Shown here one piece after another: positions 1 through 12,025 of a stretch of DNA of 64,000 nt (the first letter of the stretch is position 1; the number at the start of each line of letters is the position of its first letter). Source of the stretch: Acridotheres tristis (taxonomy: Eukaryota; Chordata; Aves; Passeriformes; Sturnidae); assembly GCA_037013685.1 (NCBI GenBank), contig CM072887.1, positions 42,273,154 through 42,337,153 of the forward strand, given 5' to 3'. The position numbers and the translations under genes are program-made. The notes under the pieces are model-generated. The model was not told the DNA's origin. It was given only the letters and a program-made list of their open reading frames with translations, and did not search any database.

Positions 1-2038
1 AATGTTAATTTTAAATTCATATTCATGTGGAATAGTTTGCTTTTATAGGGCCAATTTTGTTTTAACTTTAGCTTTTAAAATTCTGATTACATAACACCCC
101 ATCCAATAAATCAGACACTGAATTTTATATTTGATTTATCAAGTTCTGCTCCTTATGTAAATGAAAACGTTCAAATAGGAGGGTATAATTAACTGATCCA
201 AAGTGTTCACACACAGGCATAGTAATGCAGTGTAGGCATTGTAAAAATCTGCCTCTGAATTTCATTATTGGCTTTGATTTAGCACAAAGTTTCGGGTCAG
301 CCAACAAACTGTATATCATTTATACAGACCACAATTTTCTGGAACTGTGTTTTACTTGCTGTCAGTGCATATCTCCCTCTTTTCTGAAGCATATTTGCAT
401 TACAGAAACTACAGATCTATTTCAACATCCAAATTTAGAAAGGAACAATCACATTTGCTATGTTTCTGACTGTTAGAAATCTCATTAGATTAGAAAAGAA
501 ACTACACATTTAACATACAAACTACCTGAACGGTATTCTCTCTCCTTCCCCATACACACTCAACTACTTACAGTAAAAGCCATAGATTATTTTTCCCCAA
601 AATACACATCATTATCCAATAAATATTATTTTCTTTATAACCTAAATAACCTTTCTACTGACTGCATATTTTTCAACAAATTCTGAATTGCTTACAAAGG
701 GTCTCAGCTATTCATGTCAACATTATGTACGGTCCTTTAAGAAAAATATCCTTACCTAGGGCAATTCATAATGTGACTGATTTTAAATAATATTCTACAG
801 AATCTGCTCAGCTAGCTTTTCTAAACTCAATAAATGTACATGATGATAAAAAAAAGCCAAGTCTTGAGCAAAAAACTCCAATGCCAAAGTCTCATTAATT
901 GCTATTTCAGCACACAGCACCTTTAACCAAATTGTCCCTATTTCACTGGGAAGATTTTTTTAAATGCATATTTGTATTTCAAAAGCAAATAGCATGGGTA
1001 TAGTTTTCTTTCCATTCAAAGATAGTGTACATCTGCATGTGTGCTTGGTGCAGAAGACCAGGAATTCTTTGCCTCTCATGATGTGGTTCCCATCCATATT
1101 TATTCCAGTGTGTTTCTTCACTTCCTCTTTTCTCTATTTCCCTATACTTGGCACCATGTATTCACCAAATCCATTGCATGCAATATTTTCCATCTCAATC
1201 CATATGTATATCACCCTCCATTCAAGGGGCACAAAACAGACATGTTAAGCACATGAGACCCTTTGGTCTGGAATGAGAGTGCCCAGAGACAGTCCTTATT
1301 CAGGCATGGCTAGGCAGAACAAAAGCAGGTCAATAAGGTAAACTATGATTCTAGGCAAAGGTAGAATGGTATCTATAGCAATGGTTGTCATCAACCATTT
1401 ATTTAATCTGTAGGCACTTACAGAGATGGCAAAAGCCAGCAGCGTTGCTAATCACTGGTCAAAGTTCCCACTCCATCTTCTTTCTGTTTTCCACCCAAAA
1501 CAATTGGTTTCTGCTCACTGACTGCTAGAACCATCTGGAATCCAAACCCTTGCTCAAAATAGTCTGTTATCAAGGAGTGATCTGTTTGGTCCTGGCAAGT
1601 TCAGACTCCTAAACCATCATGAAAGGAAAAGAAACATCCTACATCATTGTCTTCATCCAAGCCCATTTCTTCCTCTTTTATAAATATCCTTTTCTTTGTC
1701 CTTTCCAAGGTCTACTAGTCTGACAAAAGTCCAGGTTTCCAACACAGCATTTAAGTTCATTTGACTTTAAAAGCATGTCTGCTGTAGCCTTATCTAGAAA
1801 TGCTCTCTTACAGTTCTATTTAATTCTGCCATTTTACTATTCATTCCCTCTCTGAATGTTTTGTCCTCTTTGATATCACTATTACTCCTCTACAGACATT
1901 TCCTTTATCTCAGTATCTTTCCTCCTCCTTTATATCTTCCTAAAGTATCGACAATCCTTTCTTTTCTCCCAGGACACATTTTTTTGGTATCCAAGTAAGT
2001 CAGCTGAGACACTGTACAACAGTACTTCTAACAGTTAC
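1..2038. other. AT-rich non-coding stretch, probably intron
   Basis: No open frame bounded by good splice signals, no recognisable repeat and no RNA gene were seen. A donor-like site facing the minus strand near 755 has no credible coding exon behind it. It is probably intronic sequence of the minus-strand gene whose exons lie further right. Confidence 0.4.
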
Positions 2039-2066
2039 CTCGTTTTCCTTTGTCCTTCCCAGGAGA
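2039..2066 (-). CDS. possible 28-nt minus-strand exon
   Basis: On the minus strand a pyrimidine-rich acceptor (GCTTTCCTAG) and a donor (GAG then GTAACTG) bound 28 nt that are open in all three frames. If the preceding exon at 4,543-4,599 ends in phase 0, it would read SPGKDKGKR plus one base. The exon is very short and is supported only by splice motifs and by lying downstream of better minus-strand candidates. It may be chance. Confidence 0.2.
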
Positions 2067-2811
2067 CTAGGAAAGCTATGGGATTTCTTTTTAAATGTTC
2101 ACTATGCTGTATGACTTTTTAATGCTTATTTTCCTCTGAATAAGAAGGGTCTGTACCTACACTCAACAGTTAATAGCATGTGTTACTCTTAGGTGATAAT
2201 CCGTTCCTCCACCTCCTGTCAAAATCAAGGCAAAACAAATATGTACTTCAATATGTTCTTAAAGTCAGCAAATTATCTAGTTCAAACAATAGCCTAGAGA
2301 AGATTCCAAAGAACAAAACCCTTCAGAGAATACTGTCATCAATGCTGTCAATTACAAAAATAAGTAAATAAATAAGATCCTAAAGATCACAAACTATGTA
2401 TTTTTAGTATAGATAAACTAAGACCAGACCATAAAAAGGAAAACAGAATATATAGTAGCCTTTGTGGTCCTATAGCATACTTTTTAAAACTAGAATTATT
2501 TTTAATAATATTTTTCAATTTTTAGCTATTATTTTTAGAGAAAATATAATAGAAATATATAGCCTTTGCTTTAAAAAAACCTGATTATTAAACACCCTAA
2601 TAAACTCATTAAAGCTACTTGAAAGTGTTAAATTAAAATTTGAGTTTAAACACAGGTTGCTTCTTAAAAACTTCAAAGATACATATCAAAGCTATGAAAT
2701 AACTCAAAGGGAACCTGTATGAGGAAAACATCCCAAAACCACTTGTATCAAGGATAACAAATACCTGTTCTTGATCAAAGTATTTCATGAATGCCAGAAC
2801 TCACTTTGAAG

Positions 2812-3075
2812 CTAAAATGAAAATGCCAGATTATTTTGCCACCTCTTCCTGCATAACCATGTGACCATTTTCCCTTGGATTACAGGGGCTTCATTCTGTT
2901 CCCCATCTGCATCTTCAATATTCACCCTGCTCTTCAGGGAACCCAAAGAACAACTGCTCTTACTATTAAAGATTGAGGCAAAGAAGGCATTGAGTACCTC
3001 AGCTTTTTCCTCATCCTTTGTGACTAAGTTTCCCCCTATTCTCAACAAAGCCTGGAGGAAGAATCTCAATCTAAG
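2812..3075 (-). repeat. CR1 LINE fragment, ORF2 part
   Basis: The minus-strand translation contains the CR1 ORF2 stretch NLVTKDEEKAEVLNAFFAS followed by IFNSKSSCS and, further on, DGEQNEAPVIQGKM. These are characteristic of the region before the reverse-transcriptase core of avian CR1. The element is truncated at both ends and degenerate, so it is dead. The sense strand is minus. Confidence 0.85.
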
Positions 3076-4542
3076 AGTTCTTTGTACATTTGGTTCTCAA
3101 ACAAGTTACAAGTCTAAGGAGTATTTGCCAAACTTCCTAATTTTAAATATATTTTAATAAACCTAGTTTTTCAAGTAGATATCAGCAACATTTGCAACTA
3201 AGATAGAAAAAAGCATGTTATTAAATAAACACACGAAAATTGAATTCAATTTGCTGATATACAATTAATTGTTCCTACACACACAATGACTCTACTTTCG
3301 AATGAGACAGGATTCAATGCATGATGCAAACTGCTTTGCACATAAAAAAGTTGGGTGAAACTACTATAGTAGCATATTGTGCTTAAGCTAAACAAGACAG
3401 GCATTATTTCCACTGAACTCTACAGAACCCCAGTGACAGTGTGAAGTAACTGGGGAAAGAGTACACATTAACATAAAAATTCTGAGTCCACTGAAGAAAA
3501 GCAGCTTTGTGGAAGCTGTAGAACCAAACTACAAATACAGAAAAAAATATCTAATACTGCTACACAGTATAACACAGCAAACATCTTCCTACCCTGAAAT
3601 ACTCAGAGAAGGATATAAATTTGAGATTGATTTGTTTTGGTACTGGTAGGGTTGGGTTTTGTGTTGGGTCTTTATGTTTGTGAGTTGGTTTGTTTGCTTT
3701 TTTGGGGGGAGGGCTGTTTGATTTTTGTTTTTAGAAAAAAGGTTATTTTATTAATTAAAAGATGAGTACAGTCCGTTCAGTATACAGCTTGCCTTCTAAT
3801 GAACATTTTAAGCTATACATTCCTGTTTTGTTGCAATATCATTTAGATTCCAGTAAGAAATAAGTTCTCACATCTCTATGTAACACTGGAAAGTAAATTT
3901 AATCTTAGTGGATTTAATCTTAGTGGATTTACAAAATGGAAACTCAGCAATCAATGTGCCAGTGAAATATTGAAACTACCAAGCAACTGGCTAGTATGAA
4001 ATGGGAAGGCATCTAGAGGAAAGTTTGCATCCTCTGCCCTCACCAAATACTGAAACACTTAGAAACAAAATTATTCACATAATAGGAAAACCAAAAAATC
4101 TTCACAGCTCTAGCTATAATCAACATCTAACAATTATAGACAACACAAGTGAAGTAGATCCTGAGTCTGGGCAATGGACATGTAGGAGGCACTTTACTGG
4201 AAATATTTGCTTCCAGAGAAGGAATGAATACCACTTGACAGACCACATATGTGGTCAACCAAAAGATTTTTTTAAACATGAATCAGTATCAAAACCAGAG
4301 GTCTTCTATTCAATTAATAAGCAGATTTCATAACAATTGAATAAAGAAGGTGCCATGTTACAGAATAAAGCAAGTATGAATGATATACTACAAAGATTCA
4401 TTCCCAGAACACATGCAGACTCTTCCTGCTCTTGTAAAGACTTTTTTTTTATAAGGTGACACAAACTAAAAGTTCTTGAAAAATCTCAACAACTCACCCC
4501 CAATCCATCATACAGATAGCCTTCACAGAGGGTATGAGATAC
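3076..4542. other. non-coding intronic stretch
   Basis: A GT-rich patch lies near 3,640-3,730 and a 15-bp imperfect doublet near 3,897-3,927. A 110-codon ATG-initiated frame on the plus strand (4,001-4,333) has no splice, promoter or homology support. No gene is called. Confidence 0.4.
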
Positions 4543-4599
4543 CTTTTTCCAGAGCCTGTGTCTTTCCAGTGATATGAAACAAGATAATTTGACAACAGT
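4543..4599 (-). CDS. candidate 57-nt minus-strand exon
   Basis: Acceptor TTTAAATTGCAG and donor AAAAAG|GTATCTC (minus strand) bound 57 nt, a multiple of three. In phase 0 it reads TVVKLSCFISLERHRLWKK. All three frames are open, so the frame rests on continuity: the upstream candidate exon at 5,878-5,940 ends in phase 0. The product is not recognised. Confidence 0.35.
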
Positions 4600-5877
4600 C
4601 TGCAATTTAAACATAATCAGAGAAACATCTATTTTATCTAGATAATAAACATCTATTTACACTGTGCTTAGTTCTGCTCCTGCTACCTAGAGAAGACAAG
4701 TACAAAAGGATTTTAGTAAAATCTTCATTGAGCAGTATACCCAACATAGCTGGGCAGTTTGTGGGCTGATCACTTTAATGAAATACACCACATCAAAGAC
4801 AGAGCATCAAGGTGGTAACAATGGAATCTAAGAAATGGGGGTTGCTGTCTGCATGCAAATCAGCATGGTTATCAGGGGTTAAAAAGAGACAGCAAGTATA
4901 TTCCAGTCCGAGCTGACACTTAGAAGTCAATAAGAGTAATTTAAGAAACTAAATCTGTTAGTTAGAAAACCTAATCTGTATGTTAACATTTGAGACACAG
5001 AGCTGGAAGAAGGTGGGAAAAACCACCTTCTGTCCACCTCATCATCCATTGATCTTATGGCCAGCACTGAGGGGTTAGTATGAGAAACTGATTTTTCTTC
5101 AAAACTGACTTTTCTTTTTCAAAAGAAATCTAAACAAACAAATAAATAAATAACCAAACCCAGCTGAGTTGAGATTTTTTCACTCAGCACTACAGTAACA
5201 TGAAAAAAAACCACACCCCAAAGTAATTTCAAATCAACCAGAGGAGTGAAACATTAATAATACTACATCATCCACTTCACCTTGATATTCACAAAGAAAA
5301 GAGAGGAGAGACCAGGAAACCCAAAGCTTCCAACAATGAAATAATTGCTTTAGTACACAGTTCTAGAAGCCACACACACAACCTCATACTACATACATGC
5401 ACCTAAAACAATGGAGAACTCTATTTTAATTTCCTGTTTGAACTTTACAAGGGCAACAGAAATACAAACATGGAGGTTCAAGGCAAAAATAATCCTAATG
5501 AAACACACTTGTCAACTACAACAATTTCAGTATGTAGTCTGTCAATTTTTATATTTTCACAATTAACTTCTTTAAAGAGAAACTCTGCTAACACAGACAA
5601 AAAAAATCAGTTAAAAATACCCTTTATTTTAACTCTTTAGCTACACAGAATGTTAATCCAAACAACTTCTTCTAGCGGTAATAATCCTCTGATACAACAA
5701 TTTTCCTTCCTACTTCATCCAGTAATACCATATTATATTAACTTGAAATCTATCATGGTTGCAAACACTAACCCATTTGAGAAAAACAAAGTATTTCAAT
5801 TGCTTCTTTCTAGTTTAGGAGCAGTTTTTTAAAATCAAACAACATCAAATGCAAAGTAGGAGAGAACCTAAGTTTAC
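4600..5877. other. non-coding intronic stretch
   Basis: AT-rich sequence with short A-runs. No splice-bounded open frame or recognisable repeat was seen. Confidence 0.35.
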
Positions 5878-5940
5878 CTCACTAAAGTACTGTTTACCTA
5901 ACAGCACTGTAAATTCTGGCTGCCCTGGAGACAAAGTTAG
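5878..5940 (-). CDS. candidate 63-nt minus-strand exon
   Basis: The acceptor is ATGCATTTCAG and the donor is AGTGAG|GTAAAC on the minus strand. Only one frame is open. It is phase 0 at both ends and reads LTLSPGQPEFTVLLGKQYFS plus E. This fits directly onto the candidate exon at 10,636-10,699, which ends in phase 0, and onto the one at 4,543-4,599. An inner GTAAAC (exon end at 5,898) could act as an alternative donor. The peptide looks like a beta-strand segment of a globular protein. I do not recognise the family. Confidence 0.45.
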
Positions 5941-7840
5941 CTGAAATGCATTCATATAATCCACAATCTTCATCCTGCTCAAACAAAGCTACCAACTGCT
6001 AAATATTATCTAATAAATAGCATACATAAAGCAAAAGGGCTGGACTATGCCCTCACTTTATCTGTCCTTAGAAAATAGTTTTGGATTAAACCTGCAGCTC
6101 CCTCCAACCCTCAAAGTTCTAAAAAGAATGTTTGCCAAAGAGAACAAAACAGGCAAAAAACCCCCAAAGAAATCTATTGACAGGTGTATTCTAAATTCCA
6201 AAAACGTGTAGGATGAAAGTTCTAAACTTCCTCTTCTTAAAAAAAAAATAATAAATTCTACTTTAGGGAAAGATGAAAATAGAGCCAAAAATCGAAGTCA
6301 CATTCTTTGTATCTGGTTTCTAAACATGATACAGCAATAACATCAATCCTTATGTAAGAGAAATTAAATAAATATCTGAATGACGATTTGGAGCCAACTG
6401 AAAAATAAAGAATGGCAAAGTAGAAATAGTCTATCTAATCTGTCAGTCACCCAAACATGATTAACTGTAATCATCATTAACAATAACAAAGATCACTTTT
6501 CTATAATCTCCAAGAGACAAATGACAAAAGGAAGGATGTCACATACAAAAATGTCTCAACTTCTTTCTTCTTCTAAGGAGTTAGCATATATGCTTAACAA
6601 ACAGTACATGGAATGGAAATAGATATTTCCATCCCCTTTAGAAATAACCACTTCAAAAAATGCTTACAAATTTAGTTTATATTTTTGAGGAAAATTTCAT
6701 TGCTGTGGTGGACTTTGATCTTCCACATTTGACAGCATGTAGCCCTGCCCTTCCTGAAGCTGTCCAAAGCACTTAATGTCATATATTTAATATCTTAAAT
6801 ATGACAAAAAAAACCTTAAGAAATTTCAGGAAATTTTTTTTTCCTTTTTATTTATTTTTAAAGTATGATTTCTTTCCATCTATTTCTCTTTCTCCTATTT
6901 GCAGTAAGATAAACCAGAAAAACTGCATACAAGCATACAAGAAGTGGAGGACCTGGGAAAAGTTTGTATTTCTCCTTCCCTCCCCTCACAGGCTGCCATG
7001 CAAGACAAAGTACACACTTCATCCACAGGGAAGAATTTGACAAGGCAGCAAATCAGGTTACTAGGCTAAATGACAGAAGTGAAATGGCAAAACAAAATTT
7101 AAAAAAAAATTGGGGAAAAAAAAATCCTACCAGATAAGAACTATGAAGTATTTGAATGATATTCACAGCAAATGAATAGCTTTTTAGAGGACTATAAAAG
7201 ATAATTAGAGTACTTGTGGGGCTTCTATTTTTGAAACTAGATGCTTCCTCACCTCTTGCCCTCTCCTCCCCCGTCAACTTTGCCAACAGACAGGGCTCAG
7301 AGTGTGCTGGTTAATAACCAGACCAGGTCAGCCTGTGAGAGACTATTTTAAGCTGTCCGCATTTTTTTAGATAGGAGTGGATGTGACAGGCTACCCAAGA
7401 GAAGATCAAATATAACAAGAGGTCATCTGTATCATATTATCAATATTTTAAGACTAAAATCAATGGAAAACAAAAACTTACACCTTGCACAGACAGGGGA
7501 AAAAACAATACAGCACAGTGGGTTTCACAAAATTCAAAGCTCTCATAGATTCCTTAGACAATCAATTTTGACCCTGAAAAATGCTTCTAAAACCTCATTA
7601 AATCTTTTCCCCTTCTAATTAATTGAGTCTGAAAAATATTCTGATGTCTATTGCCCTGCTACCTAAGCTCACTAACCAAGGAATGAACGACTTGAGCATT
7701 TTCCCCACAACTTGATTAAGAGCTCCAGGTCACCTTGACTTAATCTTTTAATTAATGGAATTTATCATTATGTTCTAGTTTGGTTTTTTTTTCCTACTTG
7801 CAAAATATTCATCAGTTTCTTCCATTTTCCTATGTTCTCA
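5941..7840. other. non-coding intronic stretch
   Basis: AT-rich. The short open frames at 6,058-6,288, 6,801-7,043 and 7,053-7,286 are low-complexity and lack splice or promoter support. No repeat family was recognised. Confidence 0.4.
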
Positions 7841-9440
7841 GAATCACACGGAGTCTTTGAGGTCAGAAGGGACCACTGGAGATTTTCTACCCCAACCCCC
7901 TGCTCAGATTGAGTCAGATAGATTAGCTGCTCATGGACATGTCCAGTCAGGTTTTAAATATCTTCAAGGATGGAGAATCCACAACCTCTCCTGTAAAACA
8001 GTTCCAGAGCCCAACCACCCTCATAGTAAAAGCCTTTTCTTATGTTCAGATGGAATTTCATGTATTTCAAATTATGCTCATGTCCTCTGGTCCTATCACT
8101 GGGCACCACTGAAAAGAGCCTGGCTCCATCCTCTTTTCACCTGCCCTAAAAGGATTTATACATACACTGATGAGATCCTCCTGAGCCTTCTCTACATCAA
8201 ACAGTTCCAGCTCAACGAGCATCTCACTGTATGAAAAATGCTCCAGTCCCTTAACCTTTGTGGCCTGCACTGGATGCTCTCCAATATGCCCTTATCTCTC
8301 TTGTACCAGGAAAGCCAGAACTGCACACAGTATTCCAGGTGTGGCCTCACCAGTGCTGCTTCAAGGACACTTTGCTGGCTCGTGTTCTGCTTGCTGTCCC
8401 CCCAGATCTCCAGGTCCTCTTCTGCACTGCTGTTTGCAGGTGGCTGGCCTCCAGTATGTGCTGGTTCTTGGGGTCATTTCTCCCCAGCTGCAGGAATTGG
8501 CATTGTCCTTTTCTGAATTAGAAATGTCTTTCTCTGCCCACTCTTCTTCTTATTGAGGTCCCTCTGGATGGCAGCCCAACAGCCTGGGATATCAGACACA
8601 CCTGGTTTTGCATCAGCAGGAATCTTGCTGAGGGTGTGCTCAGTGTCAGCAACAGGTTCACTGAACAAGGACATTAAAGAGTGCTGAACCCAGTATCAGT
8701 CCCTAGGGTACACCACCGGCCTCCCACTGGAGCCAGTGCTGCTGGTCACAACCCCCTACACCCGGCAGTTCAGCCTGCTTTCAGTCTATTTCACTGTCCA
8801 TCTCCCCTCATCCACCAAGCCAGCCATTTCATCATAGAAGGGTACCACGTGGGTTAAGCAGGATTTTCCATGCTTCAATTCATGCTCACTATTCCAAGTC
8901 ATATTCTTATCCCTCATGTATCTGGAAATACCTTCCAGGATCACTTGCTCTACCTTCACAGGGACAAGCAAGGCTTATTTATCTGTACTTCCCCAGATTC
9001 TCCTTGGACATAGACTTCGCTCCAGTCCTCAGCAACCTCTCCAAATTGCACAACCTTTTGAAGAAAATCAAGAGCACCCTCACACTGACATCAGTCAGCT
9101 CCAGCAGTATTCATAGGTGCACTCTATCAAGTCCCATGGACCTCTTTATGCTCAGTTTGTTTAAATATACCTTAATTTAATCACCCTCCACTGAGGCTAT
9201 GTCTTCCTTGTTGCTCCACACTGTCTAGGATTCCAGAAGGCCAATCTTACCAGTGAAGTGAAAACTGTGTTGAACACTTAAACATTTTCTGTGTCTGTTG
9301 TCACCAATCCCCCACCCCACTATCACTGGGCTCACACTTTCACTAGCATTCCTTCTACTCCTTATGTACTTGCAACGTGTTTTTCGTTGCCCTTCACATC
9401 CCTCACCAGCTTTAATTCCAGAATAGTTTTGGCTCTCCAT
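7841..9440 (-). repeat. long CR1 LINE copy, antisense to the plus strand
   Basis: The plus strand is the complement of a CR1. It starts with an AGAATCACA-type complement of the CR1 3' end. It continues with diagnostic phrases such as GACCACTGGAGAT, CACAACCTCTCCTG, TCACTGGGCACCACTGAAAA, GTGTGGCCTCACCAGTGC and TTGCTGAGGGTGTGCTCAGT. The order is collinear with CR1 from the 3' UTR back into the reverse-transcriptase region. The right-hand boundary is uncertain because similarity fades after about 9,150. Many stops and indels make it inactive. The sense strand is minus, the same as the host gene. Confidence 0.9.
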
Positions 9441-10635
9441 GAACCATTTTCAAATTCTTGAATTTTTTTCATTTCACATTTTCCCATGTTGTTCCATGTT
9501 CTGTTTCTCCAGTTTTCTCAGAGAAGTGTCTCCTTCACAAATGTGTAGCTCTTTTTTTCTAACTTTCTCACTCCTCCTGCACAGCTCTAGTAGTAACCAG
9601 AAACAAGCTCATAGGATATGTTTTTGACCCATTTTGCAGTTTATCTTCAAAAGTATTTGCATTACTTCTTAATTATTTCAAATATTCTGTTAGAAGTCTT
9701 TTTCTGCATGAGCCAGAAACAAAGGCTTTCAATTAAGATAATTTACTGTAATCCTTCACTTTGTGTAAAACAATAATGCACAAATCATTTTACTGAAATA
9801 AATTAGATTACATTAATTTAGGAATCAGTATTGTGTGTATCCTTTCCCTCCTCCCTCCCAACAACTTCCTTTCAATACTTTTTATTTGTTTATTAAGGTA
9901 TTTGTTGTTTTTTCTTACATCTGTTCAGTTAGCATCATCAGCCTCTTCCTCCAAGAGGAAATAAATACTACTTTTGCTGAGGGTTAGTGAAAGAAAGTTT
10001 AACATTAGCTTCTCCCAATTTTTTAAAATTATGTGCCTCTTTCCCTTCTAAGACTCACCACTCTCCAGTTTTTATCCCAGCTATCCTACCCAACCTGCCA
10101 ATGCTCCCTCTTTTTCCCCCCATTCTCTCTCCAAAACAACTAACCCAAAATGCACATTAGTAAGCTCTTCCATTTTATTAACATGCATTTTATTTTACCT
10201 TGACTTCTATTTTGGAGGACCTCACTAATGTTTTCACTAGTCAACTTGTGCTTCTTACTGTTATCTCTTTATTATTTAGAGTTCTATAGCATTTGAAGAG
10301 GTGAGAGAGTCCTACTTCTTTCCAAGCTCCAGTAAGCTAAATGTAAAGATCCAAACAAACTAATAAATCTTTCCAGATCCACAGAATTCGTGTAGCACAG
10401 GGCAGAGAGACATAACATGACATGGATATTTTTTTGCCTTTAGGAACAAAACAGCCCTCTCTCCCTGAACTGATCAGTCCTGCCAGATTTATGGCAGTCA
10501 GAAGGGAACCAGACTGGGAAGACCAACTCTGCAGATTGGTATGATTTTATGAACACAAAAAAACAACCCATAACATTACTAGTATTTTGTAGTATGTCAT
10601 CCAGTAACTTTTAAGCAAAACATTGGTTCACTTAC
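9441..10635. other. non-coding intronic stretch
   Basis: Pyrimidine-rich patches occur near 9,440-9,600 and 9,840-9,950. No supported exon or repeat was seen. Confidence 0.4.
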
Positions 10636-10699
10636 CCTATGACCTCTCCACTCAGGTGGGCAGCTGATAGAGCTATTCAGACTAGGGGCCATTCCAAAA
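10636..10699 (-). CDS. candidate 64-nt minus-strand exon
   Basis: On the minus strand the acceptor TTATGTGTGCTTCAG and the strong donor ATAGG|GTAAGTGA bound 64 nt. The frame beginning after one base reads FGMAPSLNSSISCPPEWRGH plus R, with a possible N-glycosylation sequon (NSS) and a cysteine. It ends in phase 0, matching the start of the next candidate at 5,878-5,940. An internal TAG could serve as a weaker alternative acceptor. The product is unknown. Its sequon and cysteine would suit an extracellular or lumenal domain, which is inference. Confidence 0.45.
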
Positions 10700-10929
10700 C
10701 TGAAGCACACATAACTTCAAAAATAAAGTAGCTTGATATTTTATTTACACCTAAGTATATTTTAATTCTTCTTACAGAGGAAATAAAAGATAACAATTTG
10801 GAGATTGAAAAGGGGTATTTGAGACATCCAACACCATATATAGAATTACTGAATATATTACATTGCTATTGGCAAAAATGATATGTGCTTATCAGCATTC
10901 CTAGCTAGTTATTTTTCATTTACTGGTTA

Positions 10930-11425
10930 GAGCTAAAATTCCATCATCAGTCCCTCATCACATCTGAAGTATTGTGTTCTGCATTCCCTCAGTACAAGAA
11001 TGACATGGAACTATAGGAGCAAACCCAGAGAAGTACCACTAAAATGACTGAGAGATTGAAGCATCTTTCACGTGAGGAATGGCTGAGGGGCCTGGGGCTG
11101 CTCATCCTGAAGAAAAGAAAGTTCAGAGGGGATCTCACCAATGCCTAACTGGGGCCATGAAAGGGGGCCAGACTCTCCTCATGGGTGTTCAGTGCTAGGA
11201 TAAAAGGAAATAAGACAGGAAACACACGAAACTCCACTTAAACATAGGAAAATACCCTTTGACTATGAGAGTCAGACAACAGAACAGGTTGCTCAGGCAG
11301 GCTATGGAGTTTTCACACTTGAAGATGTTTAAAATCCACCTGGCCTTGACCTGAAAACAAGGATAGTTGACTGTGATCTCAAGAGGTGCCTCTCCATTTC
11401 AGAATTCAGTGATTTGTCTAATGTA
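10930..11425 (+). repeat. CR1 LINE 3' part, plus orientation
   Basis: Plus-strand CR1 phrases are collinear: a 'comes up as a pure copy of the CR1 RT C-terminus' region with GAGGAATGGCTGAGGGGCCT, GGGGATCTCACCAATGCC, AACAGGTTGCTCAGGCAGGC and CACTTGAAGATGTTTAAAA. It lacks the final terminal repeat and is internally mutated. It lies opposite to the host gene. Confidence 0.8.
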
Positions 11426-11882
11426 GTTCATCTTCTGAAAACAATTTTCTTTGCACCAAATGCGCACCATGTTTTCTGTGAAAAAGTTATATCATGCCAT
11501 ACATATATTATCAGATCAAATTTACTGCTACGCATTTTTTATTTGCATTAGTTTCTGAATATATGGTACTTTTATGCCCAAACTACATTTTTCTATCTAT
11601 GTACACATCATAACTATCAACATACACAAACTGTCAATAGATGATGTTTTCATTAACTCATTTAAATTCATAAGCCTTTAGATGCCAGTTCATTCCTGGA
11701 TCACAAAAATACTTCCAAAATACCAAACGATAGGATCGGATTGGTTGTCCCATGAACACATGTCCCTGTGAAGTAACTATCAAAATTATTAAAGAAATAG
11801 TGGCTCAGTAGCTAGTAGCTCAGCCTGCCAGTAACTGGAGGCAAAGAGGGATGGGTTAGCTTTAAATTTATTTATTATTAAG

Positions 11883-12025
11883 AACAGGAAACATACCAGT
11901 GGATGAAAAACTAAGATTAAATGCTGCATTTAGGTTTACTGATTCTATATATACAGCATATATTTGGACACATCCTCCCAATGAAAACATCACCCACGAA
12001 GCTGATGATGACTTAGGCAAATGTG
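11883..12025 (+). CDS. exon-like plus-strand open frame
   Basis: On the plus strand an AT-rich acceptor-like AAG precedes an open 143-nt block ending at a good donor (AAATGTG|GTAAGTTT). In phase 2 at the start it reads 47 codons with balanced charged residues, including NIPVDEKLRLNAAFRFTDSI and then TAYIWTHPPNENITHEADDD. Purine-first codons clearly predominate. The opposite strand is also open, with donor CACTG|GTATGT, but its peptide is Ser/Val-rich and has weaker codon bias. It could be an exon of a nested antisense transcript, a decayed insertion, or chance. Its phase does not fit the neighbouring minus-strand candidates. Confidence 0.3.

Noticed and set aside
755..800. Minus-strand donor CCTAG|GTAAGG
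   Set aside because: No acceptable acceptor and coding block upstream; the only open frame is a short AT-rich peptide.
4001..4333. 110-codon plus-strand ATG frame
   Set aside because: No promoter, splice, polyadenylation or recognisable domain support; it is compatible with chance in a window of this size.
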